A DNA stretch of 64,000 nt from Candidatus Fukatsuia endosymbiont of Tuberolachnus salignus (GTDB lineage: Bacteria; Pseudomonadota; Gammaproteobacteria; Enterobacterales; Enterobacteriaceae): NCBI RefSeq assembly GCF_964030845.1, contig NZ_OZ034983.1:1426001-1490000 (forward strand), in the 5' to 3' direction. Shown here one piece after another: positions 18,547 to 28,054 of the stretch. The notes beneath the pieces were generated by a model, which saw nothing but the letters and a program-made list of their open reading frames with translations, searched no databases and had not been told where the DNA came from. The position numbers and the translations under genes were made by a program. Positions within the stretch are counted from its first letter, which is position 1; each line of letters opens with the position of its first letter.

Positions 18547-19911
18547 ATGAATAAACATTATGATTATCTAGCAATTGGTGGTGGCAGCGGCGGTATTGCT
18601 TCAATTAATCGGGCAGCCAGCTATGGTAAAAAGTGTGCATTGATTGAAGATAAAAAGCTGGGTGGCACTTGTGTGAATGTCGGTTGTGTTCCGAAAAAAA
18701 TCATGTGGCACGCAGCACAGATCGCTGAAGCCATTCACGTATACGGTGCTGATTATGGTTTCAACATCGAACTAAGTACCTTCGATTGGCCAAAATTGAT
18801 TGAAAGTCGCAATGCTTATATCAACCGAATTCATCAATCATATAAACGTGTTTTAAGTCATAATGACGTTGATGTTATCACTGGTTTCGCCAGGTTTATC
18901 GATGTGCATACTGTTGAAGTGAATGGTGAGAAAATCAGCGCCGATCATGTTCTCATCGCTACTGGAGGGTACCCCGATCATCCTGACATTCCTGGTGTTG
19001 AATACGGCATCGATTCTGACGGTTTTTTTGATTTACATGAAACACCAAAACGTGTAGCGGTGGTCGGTGCTGGCTATATTGCGGTAGAAATTGCCGGTGT
19101 GCTAAATGCATTGGGTGTCGAAACCGATTTATTGGTACGTAAACATGCGCCTTTACGCCACTTCGATCCTTTAATCGTGGAAAACCTGGTAAACACCATG
19201 AAACAGGGAGGGGAAGAAAGAAAGATAAAATTACATACCGAAGCAGTACCGCAAGCAGTGATTAAAAACGCGAATGGCAGCCTGGAGCTACAACTAGAAA
19301 ATGGAAAATCACTTACCGTTGACCATGTCATTTGGGCAATTGGGCGCAAGCCAGCCACCGATAAGCTCAACCTCGATGCTTGTGGTGTGAAAATAAATGA
19401 TAAAGGTTATATAGAGGTTGATAAGTTCCAAAATACCAGTGTTAAAGGCATTTACGCAGTCGGTGATAACACGGGTGCAGTGGAACTAACGCCGGTTGCG
19501 GTTGCTGCCGGTCGTCGTCTCTCTGAACGTTTGTTCAATAATAAGCTGAATGAATATCTCGATTACAATAATATTCCCACGGTGGTTTTCAGCCACCCCC
19601 CCATAGGAACCATCGGCCTGACTGAACCACAAGCCCGAGAAAAATTTGGCGCCGATCAAGTTAAAGTTTATCATTCTTCTTTCACTGCGATGTACAGTGC
19701 GGTCACTCAGCACCGTCAGCCTTGTCACATGAAACTGGTCTGCAGCGGCAGCGATGAAAAGATAGTTGGCATCCATGGTATCGGTTTCGGTATGGATGAA
19801 ATCCTGCAAGGGTTTGCCGTAGCCGTAAAGATGGGGGCGACCAAGAAAGACTTTGACAATACAGTGGCTATTCACCCGACTTCCGCTGAAGAATTCGTTA
19901 CCATGCGCTAA
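18547..19911 (+). CDS. gor: Glutathione reductase
   Basis: 454 residues against 450 in E. coli. This cytosolic FAD enzyme reduces glutathione disulfide with NADPH. The FAD-binding site is [15 protein letters not shown], the redox-active disulfide is [13 protein letters not shown], the NADPH site [15 protein letters not shown], the second FAD motif [20 protein letters not shown], and the C-terminal interface bears the active-site His-Glu pair ([12 protein letters not shown]). All catalytic elements are present. It is a single gene ahead of lexA; this neighbourhood is not the E. coli one, so the region has been rearranged. Confidence 0.95.
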   Translation: MNKHYDYLAIGGGSGGIASINRAASYGKKCALIEDKKLGGTCVNVGCVPKKIMWHAAQIAEAIHVYGADYGFNIELSTFDWPKLIESRNAYINRIHQSYKRVLSHNDVDVITGFARFIDVHTVEVNGEKISADHVLIATGGYPDHPDIPGVEYGIDSDGFFDLHETPKRVAVVGAGYIAVEIAGVLNALGVETDLLVRKHAPLRHFDPLIVENLVNTMKQGGEERKIKLHTEAVPQAVIKNANGSLELQLENGKSLTVDHVIWAIGRKPATDKLNLDACGVKINDKGYIEVDKFQNTSVKGIYAVGDNTGAVELTPVAVAAGRRLSERLFNNKLNEYLDYNNIPTVVFSHPPIGTIGLTEPQAREKFGADQVKVYHSSFTAMYSAVTQHRQPCHMKLVCSGSDEKIVGIHGIGFGMDEILQGFAVAVKMGATKKDFDNTVAIHPTSAEEFVTMR

Positions 19912-19970
19912 TTCTCTAGAATAAAACACTCATTATTTTACGTAATTTGGGGTTCCCAAAACGGTGTTGA

Positions 19971-19986
19971 CTGTATATACTTACAT
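19971..19986 (+). promoter_or_regulatory. LexA (SOS) box 1 upstream of lexA
   Basis: CTGTATATACTTACAT matches 13 of 16 positions of the enteric LexA operator CTGTATATATATACAG. It lies 44 bases before the lexA start. Confidence 0.8.
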
Positions 19987-19990
19987 GAAA

Positions 19991-20006
19991 CTGTATAGAA
20001 AAACAG
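19991..20006 (+). promoter_or_regulatory. LexA (SOS) box 2 upstream of lexA
   Basis: CTGTATAGAAAAACAG keeps the essential CTG-N10-CAG and starts 20 bases after box 1, very close to the 21-base spacing of the two operators in E. coli lexA. Autoregulation of the SOS repressor therefore appears intact. Confidence 0.85.
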
Positions 20007-20014
20007 GTAAAAGT

Positions 20015-20626
20015 ATGAAAAGACTAACACCCAGACAACAAGAAGTTTATGATTTAGTCTGTCATTGTCGGGCACAAACTGGCATGCCACCGACACGTGC
20101 CGAAATCGCCAAGCATCTGGGATTTCGTTCAGCTAACGCTGCGGAAGAACATCTGAGAGCCTTAGCCCGTAAGGGAGTGATTGAAATCCTATCCGGTACC
20201 TCACGCGGCATCCGTATATTAATAGAGAAGGAAGAAGAAGGGCTACCCGTCATTGGTCAAGTAGCCGCTGGAGAACCGCTATTAGCACAGCAAAACGAAG
20301 AAGGGCGCCATAAGGTGGATCCCTCGTTGTTTAAACCCCATGCCGATTTTCTTTTACGAGTAAGTGGCATGTCAATGAAAGGCATTGGTATTTTCGATGG
20401 TGATCTTCTTGCCGTACACAAAACAAAAGATGTACATAATGGTCAAATAGTAGTAGCGCGTATTGAAGATGAAGTCACGGTAAAACGCTTACAAAAGCAA
20501 AATGATATTGTGCATCTTTTACCGGAAAACAATGAGTTTAAACCCATCATTGTTGATCTTAAACAGCAACATTTAACCATAGAAGGCCTAGCAGTAGGTA
20601 TTATTCGCAATGGTGGTTGGCACTAA
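20015..20626 (+). CDS. lexA: SOS repressor LexA
   Basis: 203 residues against 202 in E. coli. The start at 20015 gives [20 protein letters not shown], the family N-terminus; the longer frame from 19964 would run through the operators. LexA represses SOS genes and cleaves itself when stimulated by RecA filaments. The winged HTH lies in residues 1-70 ([20 protein letters not shown]). The self-cleavage site is Ala-Gly in [10 protein letters not shown], the catalytic Ser is in VSGMSMKG and the Lys in VTVKRLQ. All are present, so it should be functional. Two operators precede it. The dinF gene that follows lexA in E. coli is absent. Confidence 0.96.
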   Translation: MKRLTPRQQEVYDLVCHCRAQTGMPPTRAEIAKHLGFRSANAAEEHLRALARKGVIEILSGTSRGIRILIEKEEEGLPVIGQVAAGEPLLAQQNEEGRHKVDPSLFKPHADFLLRVSGMSMKGIGIFDGDLLAVHKTKDVHNGQIVVARIEDEVTVKRLQKQNDIVHLLPENNEFKPIIVDLKQQHLTIEGLAVGIIRNGGWH

Positions 20627-20645
20627 CTTTTAACAAACCGTTTGC

Positions 20646-20816
20646 TTAGAGCCGTTCCAAATCTTTTTTGCGGTGTTCAGAAGAGGAAAAAATGGGCGAA
20701 AAAGCGTAATTTACTCTTTGTAACAACAAAAAAGAAAATGCGCATGTTGAGCGCATTTTTGACGAATTACTTGACCAAAATACGGCGAGCACAAGAGATT
20801 TCAAACAGGTTCTTAG
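20646..20816 (+). repeat. Miniature inverted-repeat family 1, full-length copy
   Basis: About 170 bases between TTAGAGCCGTTCCAAATCTT and AGATTTCAAACAGGTTCTTA; the right end read backwards (TAAGAACCTGTTTGAAATCT) pairs imperfectly with the left. It encodes nothing. The copy at 59047-59198 is the closest relative. The element fills the lexA-pyrD gap and ends some 15 bases before the pyrD start. Confidence 0.78.
20736..20762 (+). terminator. Rho-independent terminator downstream of lexA
   Basis: The stem AAATGCGC/GCGCATTT has a loop of seven bases and is followed by T residues. It lies within the miniature element, so the element may provide lexA's terminator. Confidence 0.6.
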
Positions 20817-20831
20817 GAGTATAAGAACACG

Positions 20832-21842
20832 ATGTACTATTCACTGGTCAGAAAAATTTTATTTCAACTTGATGCTGAACGTGTGCACGAATTGACGTTG
20901 AGAGGCCTACAACGAATGACAGGAACGCCTTTAGCATTCTTGTTACGTCAATCGGTGCCGACAAAAGCGGTCAATTGTATGGGACTGTCATTTAAAAATC
21001 CATTGGGTTTAGCTGCTGGGTTAGATAAAAATGGTGAATGCATTAATATTTTAGCCGCTATGGGGTTTGGATTTATTGAGATTGGAACAGTAACGCCACG
21101 AGCACAACCGGGTAATGACAAACCACGTTTATTTCGGGTCAGCACAGCGGAAGGGATCATCAATCGCATGGGGTTTAATAACAAGGGGGTCGATAATCTG
21201 ATCAACAATGTTAAGAAAGCGCATTTTAGCGGCATTCTTGGCATAAATATTGGTAAAAATAAAGATACTCCGGTTGAACAAGGTAAAGACGATTATTTGA
21301 TATGTATGGATAAAATCTATCCTTATGCTGGTTATATTGCGATTAATATTTCATCGCCCAATACCCCTGAATTACGTTCATTACAGTATGGGGATGCACT
21401 GGATGATTTATTAGCGGCAATTAAGAATAAACAAACTGAACTACATCAACAATATGGTAAATATGTACCCATCGCGGTAAAAATTGCCCCTGATCTGACG
21501 GAAGAAGAATTAATTCAAATAGCCGACACGTTAATCAGACATAAAATTGATGGGGTAATTGCCACTAATACCACCTTGGATCGTTCTTTAATTCAAGGAT
21601 TACCCTATTGTGAACAGAGCGGCGGCTTGAGCGGTCGCCCATTACAGCTCTCTAGTACCACTATCATCCGGCGTTTATCGCAAGAGTTACAAGGTCGGCT
21701 GCCTATTATTGGCGTTGGCGGTATCGACTCACTGATTGCCGCTCGAGAAAAAATAGCAGCCGGTGCCACTTTGATTCAAATTTATTCAGGGCTCATCTTT
21801 CATGGACCAAAGTTGATTAAGCATATTTTGGCTGATATTTAA
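20832..21842 (+). CDS. pyrD: Dihydroorotate dehydrogenase, class 2 (quinone)
   Basis: 336 residues, the same as E. coli. PyrD is the membrane-associated FMN enzyme that oxidises dihydroorotate to orotate with quinone, the fourth step of pyrimidine synthesis. The N-terminal amphipathic membrane-anchoring helices are present ([20 protein letters not shown]), and the barrel shows [39 protein letters not shown], the catalytic Ser loop [25 protein letters not shown] and the FMN-phosphate loop [19 protein letters not shown]. It works with the carAB genes later in the window. Confidence 0.96.
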   Translation: MYYSLVRKILFQLDAERVHELTLRGLQRMTGTPLAFLLRQSVPTKAVNCMGLSFKNPLGLAAGLDKNGECINILAAMGFGFIEIGTVTPRAQPGNDKPRLFRVSTAEGIINRMGFNNKGVDNLINNVKKAHFSGILGINIGKNKDTPVEQGKDDYLICMDKIYPYAGYIAINISSPNTPELRSLQYGDALDDLLAAIKNKQTELHQQYGKYVPIAVKIAPDLTEEELIQIADTLIRHKIDGVIATNTTLDRSLIQGLPYCEQSGGLSGRPLQLSSTTIIRRLSQELQGRLPIIGVGGIDSLIAAREKIAAGATLIQIYSGLIFHGPKLIKHILADI

Positions 21843-21937
21843 CGGATTTATTTCCCTAATTTTTTTATATTCTATGACTTTAATTATTAGGTTATAACGA
21901 GAATGACATCTTCGCTATAATGTGCCCTTATTTTATG

Positions 21938-22326
21938 GTCATGTATTCAATAGGTTGAAGCCATGTTAAATCTCTATTTCTAGCGGGGTAATTGATGATG
22001 GAAAAAATAGAGGTTCGTTACCGCTACTGCGGTCAAACTCCCAACGCTTCAGAGGCTCCTTGACCTATTAGCCCTTTTTCAGATGGACTTCTTCTGTACA
22101 GATGATTTTACTGCTTATTCGATTTTACCTTCCGCAAATCACATCGTTGGCACGCTTTATACGCAAAGGACAGAAAGAAAAAATTTAACACTGAGAATAC
22201 GACTTAAACGATTGAATCGTAAAATGATAGGTTACTCAAAATCCGAAAAAATGCACGATAAGGTTATTATGACATTCATTGAGAGGGAATACTGTTTTTG
22301 ATACTTGAACAACCTATTGAATACAT
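21938..22326 (+). mobile_element. IS1-family element with large internal deletion
   Basis: The ends are inverted copies: left GGTCATGTATTCAATAGGTT, right AACCTATTGAATACATGACC. Between them lie the N-terminus of InsA (MEKIEVRYRYCGQ, with the zinc-finger Cys) and, from about 22083, the C-terminus of the InsB transposase (VGTLYTQRTERKNLTLRIRL, then KMIGYSKSEKMHDKVIMTFI). About half of the usual 770 bases has been removed, so the relic cannot move by itself but keeps both ends and could be mobilised in trans. Confidence 0.8.
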
Positions 22327-22972
22327 GACCTATTTATCATAGTGGCAGTATTTTATTTATGATAAAAATTAATAAATTAAAAAATAAAAGTCACAATCGA
22401 TCGAAATTAGGTCAAAATGCATTAGATTATCTTGTACTTTAACGTCTTACTCGATAACCCAAAAATTATAAAAATGAGTCAGATTTCGTCCCACTCGCTC
22501 CCTCTGCTATCACGGTATTTTTCCGTCATGGCAAGTGGATTTATGTCCCAGTAATTTTTGCGCAAACTCCTTACCTCTGGCTTCACTATGCAGCCTAGCT
22601 GATAAGTTTCTGATTTCGTGAAATGAGGGCGGTGTGCCTTGCCGTTTTAAGCTGTAGTAGCTCAACATCTTTGACTAACATTAAAGCGCACAGATATAGT
22701 GAGAGGCGTAAAATCAAAGCGTAGGTTCACAGCAAACGGAGCGGACTTGCTGTCCATGAGCATTGCGAGTATCCCGCACCACACAGTAGGTAATGACTAC
22801 GGAGCGACAGAAGCATATTCTTTACATTCACTATATGTTAGTACAAGTTTAAATTTTATATTTGACTTGATATCGTTATAAGCTTATACCAGAGTTGATG
22901 TTATCTGAATCAGTGCTCGGTATAAAACTCGTGTCAACCTATAATGTAGTTCAACCTAAAAAAGGAACATCA
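22327..22972. other. Intergenic region without recognisable genes
   Basis: About 645 bases. Short ORFs (for example 60 codons at 22699-22881) have no family resemblance. The last 50 bases hold the leader of the lipoprotein gene. No RNA gene or repeat seen elsewhere in the window was found. Confidence 0.4.
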
Positions 22973-24372
22973 ATGGGAATAATAAATTTTTTCCATTTAA
23001 GAAAAGTTGCTTTTATCTGTTCTTTTCTAATAGTAACCGGATGCACTGATAAAGTTTATCCAGAAAAAACAGTTACGTTCATCACTATTTCCGACCTCCA
23101 TTTTAATCCATTCTATAACTGTGATATTAAAAACGATACCTGCCTTATTATTGATAAACTTCAAGCAGCGCCAACATCGCAATGGAAAGAAATTCTTGAG
23201 CGGTATGAACAAAGTAAACAAATTTATAATAAAGATACAAATTATTTTTTATTTCACTCTGTGTTAGGTACTTTGAAGAAACGTGCTGATGATACCCATG
23301 CGCAATTTGTATTATTGTTAGGTGATGTTTTAGCACATGACTATAATAAAAATTATATAAAATATACAGGAGATACTTCTTCAATAGGAATACAAAATTT
23401 TGTTAACAAGACAATGCAATTTATTACCAATGAATTAAAAAATAGGCTTTCATCTATCGATGTTTATACTGTAGTAGGGAACAACGATACCTATTCCGAT
23501 CATTATACTTCTGAAGCGGTATTTTACAAAAATATAGCTAAAATTTGGAGTCAATCGATAAAAGATGAAAAAAATCGTATTAAAATGGAAAATGATTTTA
23601 GTAAAGGGGGGTACTATTCTCTCGAATTGTCTAAACAAAAAAAACTGCGTTTAATTGTGCTTAATACTAATTTTTTTCTACCTTAGGAAAAGGTCTGGAT
23701 ATTGAAGCTAAAGAAGAATTAAATTGGTTGCATAATGAATTATCTTCTGTGCATAAAAAAAATCAAAAGGCAATCATTGCGTTACATATTCCGGTTGGAA
23801 TTGATGCGTATCAAAGTGTGATACAGAGTGACGTTGTGAGTCTTTGGGATCCACAGAACACACAACAATTTTTATCTCAACTTGAATATTACTCTAATGA
23901 AATTATCGCTATTTTTTCGGGTCATTTACACACGGATTTTTTTGAAATAATTAAATTTAACGGAAGAACTAAAAATATCTTTCTAACTGGCACACCCGCT
24001 GTCAGCCCATTATTTAGCAATAATCCAGGATTCAAACTGTATCGCTACTCTCGTAACACTTTAGAACTTCAAGGTTATTCAACCTATTATTATCCCTTGG
24101 ACAGTATAAGGCCAGAATGGAAACTGGCCTATGATTCGAATAAAAATTATAAACTGGCTTGCCGTTCTTGTAATTTGATGAAAGCTATGGATAAAATTAA
24201 GCCAAGTGGCGAATTAGCTGACAGTTATCAAAAATTCTATATGCTTAGAAAAGATTTACAACCTATTACCAAAGAAAACAAATGGGTACCTTATTATTGT
24301 GCTATTCGAAACCTCACAGCTGAAACTTATCAGGTGTGCCTGAAAAATTTAGCTTTTAGAAAGGGGATATGA
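22973..24372 (+). pseudogene. Lipoprotein metallophosphoesterase (acid-sphingomyelinase-like), frameshifted
   Basis: The start at 22973 (AAAGGAAC upstream) gives a lipoprotein signal with lipobox IVTGC, so the product would be exported and lipidated. All calcineurin-type metal motifs are there: SDLHFNP, LLGDVLAHD, VVGNNDTYSD in the first frame, ALHIPVG and SGHLHTD in the second. The GHLH-TD ending and the Cys-bearing insertions resemble sphingomyelinase-like phosphodiesterases. The first frame stops at 23686, just after a run of seven T (23671-23677); the second is open through to 24372 in the -1 frame. One extra T would restore a protein of about 466 residues. It is therefore a pseudogene, a slippage-expressed gene, or a sequencing error. 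Confidence 0.75.
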
Positions 24373-24405
24373 AGCACGATTTTCTACCTTACATGTCCAG
24401 CTATG

Positions 24406-24511
24406 TATAGCTGAGCGATTTAATTTTGATTAGCATTCAAATATAAGACACTTCGTACATTTACTCATCAATGTATCCGTTAGACAATCAAAATTAAATC
24501 GCATATCTATA
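24406..24511. repeat. Miniature inverted-repeat family 2, copy 1
   Basis: A 106-base palindromic-ended element: left TATAGCTGAGCGATTTAATT, right AATTAAATCGCATATCTATA. Its interior (CATTCAAATATAAG ... ACTCATCAATGTATCCGTTAG) matches, in reverse orientation, the copy at 59276-59382. It encodes nothing. Confidence 0.85.
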
Positions 24512-24658
24512 ACGAATTGTTTTTAGCCCTCCTAAAAAAATACAGAAAACCTTTCATTTGAGGAAATGAATGACAATGGGTAACATAACCTACTCATTGA
24601 TCTCCACATCAGTTCGGTGTTTTCGATATCGAATCTCTCTCTACAGGAAGGTAGTGTT

Positions 24659-25456
24659 ATGAAACGGGCCGTTGTCGTTTTTAGTGGTGGTCAAGACTCC
24701 ACCACCTGTTTGACCCAGGCTAAAAGAGAAAAAAAATATGACGAAATCTATTGCATCACATTTGATTATGGACAATGCCATCGTGAGGAAATTTAAGTTG
24801 CGAAAAAGCTAGCACGACAATTCGAGGTGCAAGGTCATAAAATCTTAGATACCACATTACTTAACGAGTTGACCACGAGTAGCCTGATGCAAGACAGTAT
24901 CTCTACACCGATCCACAATAGGCTCAATGAAAAAGATGGCGAAGAAAATAGTGAAGGAGGTAAGCCGAGCCTTCCCAGCACTTTTGTTCCTGGAAGAAAT
25001 ATTTTGTCTCTTACATTGGCAGCTATTTATGCTTATCAGGTACAGGCAAATGCCGTTATCTCCGGTGTCTGTCAAACAGATTTTTCCGGTTATCCTGATT
25101 GTCGTGATGAGTTTGTTAAATCCCTCAATGGTGCCATCAAGCTAGGCATTAATAGAGATATTTCTTTTATCACCCCCTTGATGTGGCTAGATAAAGCTAA
25201 AACTTGGGCTTTAGCGGATTATTATCAGCAACTGGATACTGTCCGTAATTCTACCTTGACCTGCTACAATGGCACTAAAAGCGATGGCTGCGGTACCTGT
25301 GCTGCTTGTCATTTACGTTCCCGAGGTTTAAACCGTTATCTTGCTGATCGAGAGAAAGTCATGGCTTCCCTAAAGAAAAAACCGGACTGTCTTGATATCT
25401 TGCTTGTTTTAAGAGCCCATTCGAAATCTCGAAATCGTCATAAACGATTCAGATGA
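24659..25456 (+). pseudogene. queC: 7-cyano-7-deazaguanine synthase QueC with in-frame stop
   Basis: QueC makes preQ0 from 7-carboxy-7-deazaguanine with ATP and ammonia, for tRNA queuosine. The reading frame starts [20 protein letters not shown], with the PP-loop SGGQDS, but codon 46 is TAA (24794-24796) where the family has Asp after HRAEI. Beyond it the frame continues with [30 protein letters not shown] and the zinc site [17 protein letters not shown]. The C-terminal 20 residues are foreign, because a miniature element has entered the 3' end. The gene is split after the PP-loop and is most likely dead. Confidence 0.9.
25409..25455 (+). repeat. Miniature inverted-repeat family 1, left end within the queC tail
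   Basis: TTAAGAGCCCATTCGAAATC is the family's left terminus (compare TTAGAGCCTATTCGAAATCG at 40954). It replaces the normal end of queC, and the frame runs through it to a chance stop. Confidence 0.6.
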
Positions 25457-25500
25457 GAAAAGAATGAGCGGAAAAGCGCAGTTGCTTTTGTGTACTTTTA

Positions 25501-25542
25501 CTTATTCCCGCGCCCCACCCCGTTTTGGGGGCATGGGATAAG
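25501..25542. terminator. Strong imperfect hairpin between queC and comEA
   Basis: The outer arms CTTATTCCC and GGGATAAG enclose CCCC-GTTTT-GGGG. It lies between convergent genes and probably ends transcription from one or both sides, though a T tract is lacking. Confidence 0.45.
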
Positions 25543-25555
25543 TGTCACATCCCTC

Positions 25556-25942
25556 TTACAATGTTAGTTTAGCGCTATTTTGTTGTAGGAATACGGGTCC
25601 TATACCTGAAACTTCCCGTAATTGATCTAGCTCGGTGAAAGCACCGTATTGCTCACGGTATCTGACTATCGCTTCAGCCTTTTTGATACCAATGCCATTA
25701 AGAGATTTGGCTAATTGTTCTGCTGTAGCGATATTGATATTAATACGTTCTAATGAAGTGTCCTCCATCTTGGCACCAGGATTTCCTTTGACTCTATTTT
25801 GCTCTTTTGGTAGCGAATTAGCGGGCGTTGCCATATTTTTATCTGAAATACCGGTACTAACCGGTGCAGCAACAACACCGGAAGTTGAACCCAAAATCCC
25901 CAGTAACCATGTTAATAGTAGTCGTGTACGAATGTTCTTCAT
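25556..25942 (-). CDS. ybaV: ComEA-family helix-hairpin-helix DNA-binding protein (YbaV-like)
   Basis: 128 residues. An N-terminal signal peptide (LLLTWLLGILGSTSGVVA, then A) precedes a linker and a tandem helix-hairpin-helix domain (about residues 65-128): INIATAEQLAKSLNGIGIKK and LDQLREVSGIGPVF. Such proteins bind double-stranded DNA in the periplasm; ComEA receives DNA during uptake in competent bacteria, but the enteric YbaV role is not settled. Position behind ppiD on the same strand is the enteric order. Confidence 0.88.
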   Translation of the reverse strand: MKNIRTRLLLTWLLGILGSTSGVVAAPVSTGISDKNMATPANSLPKEQNRVKGNPGAKMEDTSLERININIATAEQLAKSLNGIGIKKAEAIVRYREQYGAFTELDQLREVSGIGPVFLQQNSAKLTL

Positions 25943-26029
25943 GTTGTTGTATCCTCCATGTGTTTGACAACATGCTTACTGTGCCGCAGCCTGTTTTTCC
26001 CCGCAATTAGCAGCGAACAAATATGAGAG

Positions 26030-26047
26030 AGGCCGCTAAAGCGGCCT
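26030..26047 (-). terminator. Hairpin downstream of ppiD
   Basis: AGGCCGC-TTTA-GCGGCCT on the minus strand, 38 bases after the ppiD stop. The stem is perfect, but the run after it (CTCTC) is poor in T, so it may be a transcript-stabilising hairpin rather than a full terminator. Confidence 0.45.
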
Positions 26048-26084
26048 TACTTGGTTACATGGTTTTGCAGAGGTAATGTGATAC

Positions 26085-27968
26085 TTACTGTGATTGTCGC
26101 TCGGTCGCACCTATTTTTATGGTCGCTTGTTGATGCAGATTCGCCATTAATGTCGCAAAAGTTATTCCGCTGGCACCCTGCTGCATCTGGCTGATAAAGG
26201 TTTTCATCTCGTCCTGAGATAATTTACCTGGAATGACATTCAGTAATTCGATCAATACCACGTTGCCTTGACGATCCTGAGATAAACCATATACCGGCTT
26301 ATTTTTTTGTGGCGGTGCTAACCTGAAGATGGCTTTCGTCAGTAGCTCATCATCTGCGGAACGGGACAGAGTTTTTTTCTCAGTAAAACTCAGATCTACG
26401 GTTTTCATCGCGGCGGCACCTTTGTCTTGTTTTAACGCCGCCAGAATTTTTTCACCCTCAGCTTGAGCGAATTGCTGTGCTTTTTGACGTTTAACTAATG
26501 CGGTTATTTCGTTATGAACCTGCTTGAAAGGTTCTATTTTTTCAGCTTTATGCCCCGCTACACGAATAACAAAAGCTTTATCCCCTTCGACAGTAATGAC
26601 GTCAGAATTACCACCGGCTCTTTCCTTTGTTCCGATTAAAGTATCATCGAACATTGTTTGTATTAAGGGTTTAAAGTTTAGTTCGGCAGGAACAGTTGCA
26701 CGCGTGAACCAGCCAGTCTGTTGGGCTTTCGATCCTGCCGCTTTTTCAGCAGACGCCAATGAATCGTTATCGTTGGTGGCCGCTGCACTCACTTTTTGTT
26801 GTAACGCGTAATAAGCGTCTAGCGCTTTTTCCTGTCTCACTTGCTTAGCCAGTTCAATTTGTATTTCACTTAATGGTTTGATCTGCTCTGTCTGAATATC
26901 GTTTAAACGTACCAACAAATATCCCACCGAAGATTTTATGACACCTGAAAGTTGCCCTTTTTCGGTTAAATTCGCTTGTTTTAACTCGTCAACGGTGGTT
27001 TCAGGTTGTAACCAACCCAAGGCACCCCCTTTTTTGCGCGAGATAATATCGGTTGATCTCTGTTTGGCCAGTGTTGCAAAATCAGCACCGTTTTTCAGTT
27101 CAGACAAAGTAGATTCTGCCTCTTTTTCGGTTTTAAACTGAATCACACTGAAGTTTTTACGTTCCGGCTGCTTGTAGTTATCTTTATGTCGATCGTAATA
27201 AGTTTGAATATCCTTTTCATTAACTATAATTTTGTCTTGTATCGCCGCTGCATCTATCTCAATGAAGCTAATTTTTATTTCTTCCGGCGCGATAAAATTA
27301 TTTTCATTCTGATCGTAATAAGTCTGCAGTTCTGCTTCGGTTACTTTCTGTCGAGTCTGTAATTTATTGATATCGAACGTTGCGAGACGAACACCACGTT
27401 GTTGTAAAATCAGTTTAGATGTGGCTTCAGCTTCTTGAGGCAAAATAAATTCACTGTCACCCACCGCTTGTAGCAATTGTTTCATGATTACCTGTTGACG
27501 CTGTAGCCGGGCAAAGTGTTCGGCTGTATATCCCATGCTAGTAATCAGGTTAAGGTATTTAGCATTATCAAATTTATTATTCGTCTGAAAATAAGGAATC
27601 TGGCGAATCGATGCTTTTACTTGTTCGTCACTGACCGTTAAACCAAGCTTTTCAGTATATTGATCGAGTAATGTATTGTTGATTAACTGTTCAAGTGCTT
27701 GCTGGCGTAACTGCTGCATGTAACCTTCGTTACCCGCTAGGGTGGAGAATTGTTCGCCTAATTGCTGTTGTAAACGAGAACGTTCACCTTGAAATACCTC
27801 CTCTAACTGTGCACGGCTAATTTTTTTGCCATTAACTTTAGCGGCATAATTGTCAGTCTCGTCTATTAGGTAGCCGCTGACACCGGTTAGGATAAAGGAG
27901 AGGATAATTAAGGCAATAATGATCTTGAGGGCGACATTGTTAGTAGCCGCACGTAGCTTTTCCATCAT
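26085..27968 (-). CDS. ppiD: Periplasmic folding chaperone PpiD
   Basis: 627 residues against 623 in E. coli. PpiD is anchored in the inner membrane beside SecYEG and helps newly exported proteins fold. One transmembrane helix lies at about residues 15-35 (ALKIIIALIILSFILTGVSG); then come the N-terminal SurA-like chaperone domain (KISRAQLEEVFQGERSRLQQ), a parvulin domain at about 265-360 (LKNGADFATLAKQRSTD; GALGWLQPET) that in E. coli has little isomerase activity, and a C-terminal helical domain. It follows lon by only 86 bases; hupB, between lon and ppiD in most enterics, is missing. Confidence 0.95.
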   Translation of the reverse strand: MMEKLRAATNNVALKIIIALIILSFILTGVSGYLIDETDNYAAKVNGKKISRAQLEEVFQGERSRLQQQLGEQFSTLAGNEGYMQQLRQQALEQLINNTLLDQYTEKLGLTVSDEQVKASIRQIPYFQTNNKFDNAKYLNLITSMGYTAEHFARLQRQQVIMKQLLQAVGDSEFILPQEAEATSKLILQQRGVRLATFDINKLQTRQKVTEAELQTYYDQNENNFIAPEEIKISFIEIDAAAIQDKIIVNEKDIQTYYDRHKDNYKQPERKNFSVIQFKTEKEAESTLSELKNGADFATLAKQRSTDIISRKKGGALGWLQPETTVDELKQANLTEKGQLSGVIKSSVGYLLVRLNDIQTEQIKPLSEIQIELAKQVRQEKALDAYYALQQKVSAAATNDNDSLASAEKAAGSKAQQTGWFTRATVPAELNFKPLIQTMFDDTLIGTKERAGGNSDVITVEGDKAFVIRVAGHKAEKIEPFKQVHNEITALVKRQKAQQFAQAEGEKILAALKQDKGAAAMKTVDLSFTEKKTLSRSADDELLTKAIFRLAPPQKNKPVYGLSQDRQGNVVLIELLNVIPGKLSQDEMKTFISQMQQGASGITFATLMANLHQQATIKIGATERQSQ

Positions 27969-28054
27969 AAGGTGACAATACTCCGCTGTGTATAGTAGCT
28001 GGTAAGTCTATTTGACTTACCAGCATTAGCGCTATCAATATTTATCGCGCACCA

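Noticed and set aside
22699..22881. 60-codon ORF in the gap before the lipoprotein gene
   Set aside because: No homology, no ribosome binding site, and composition not distinct from the flanks.
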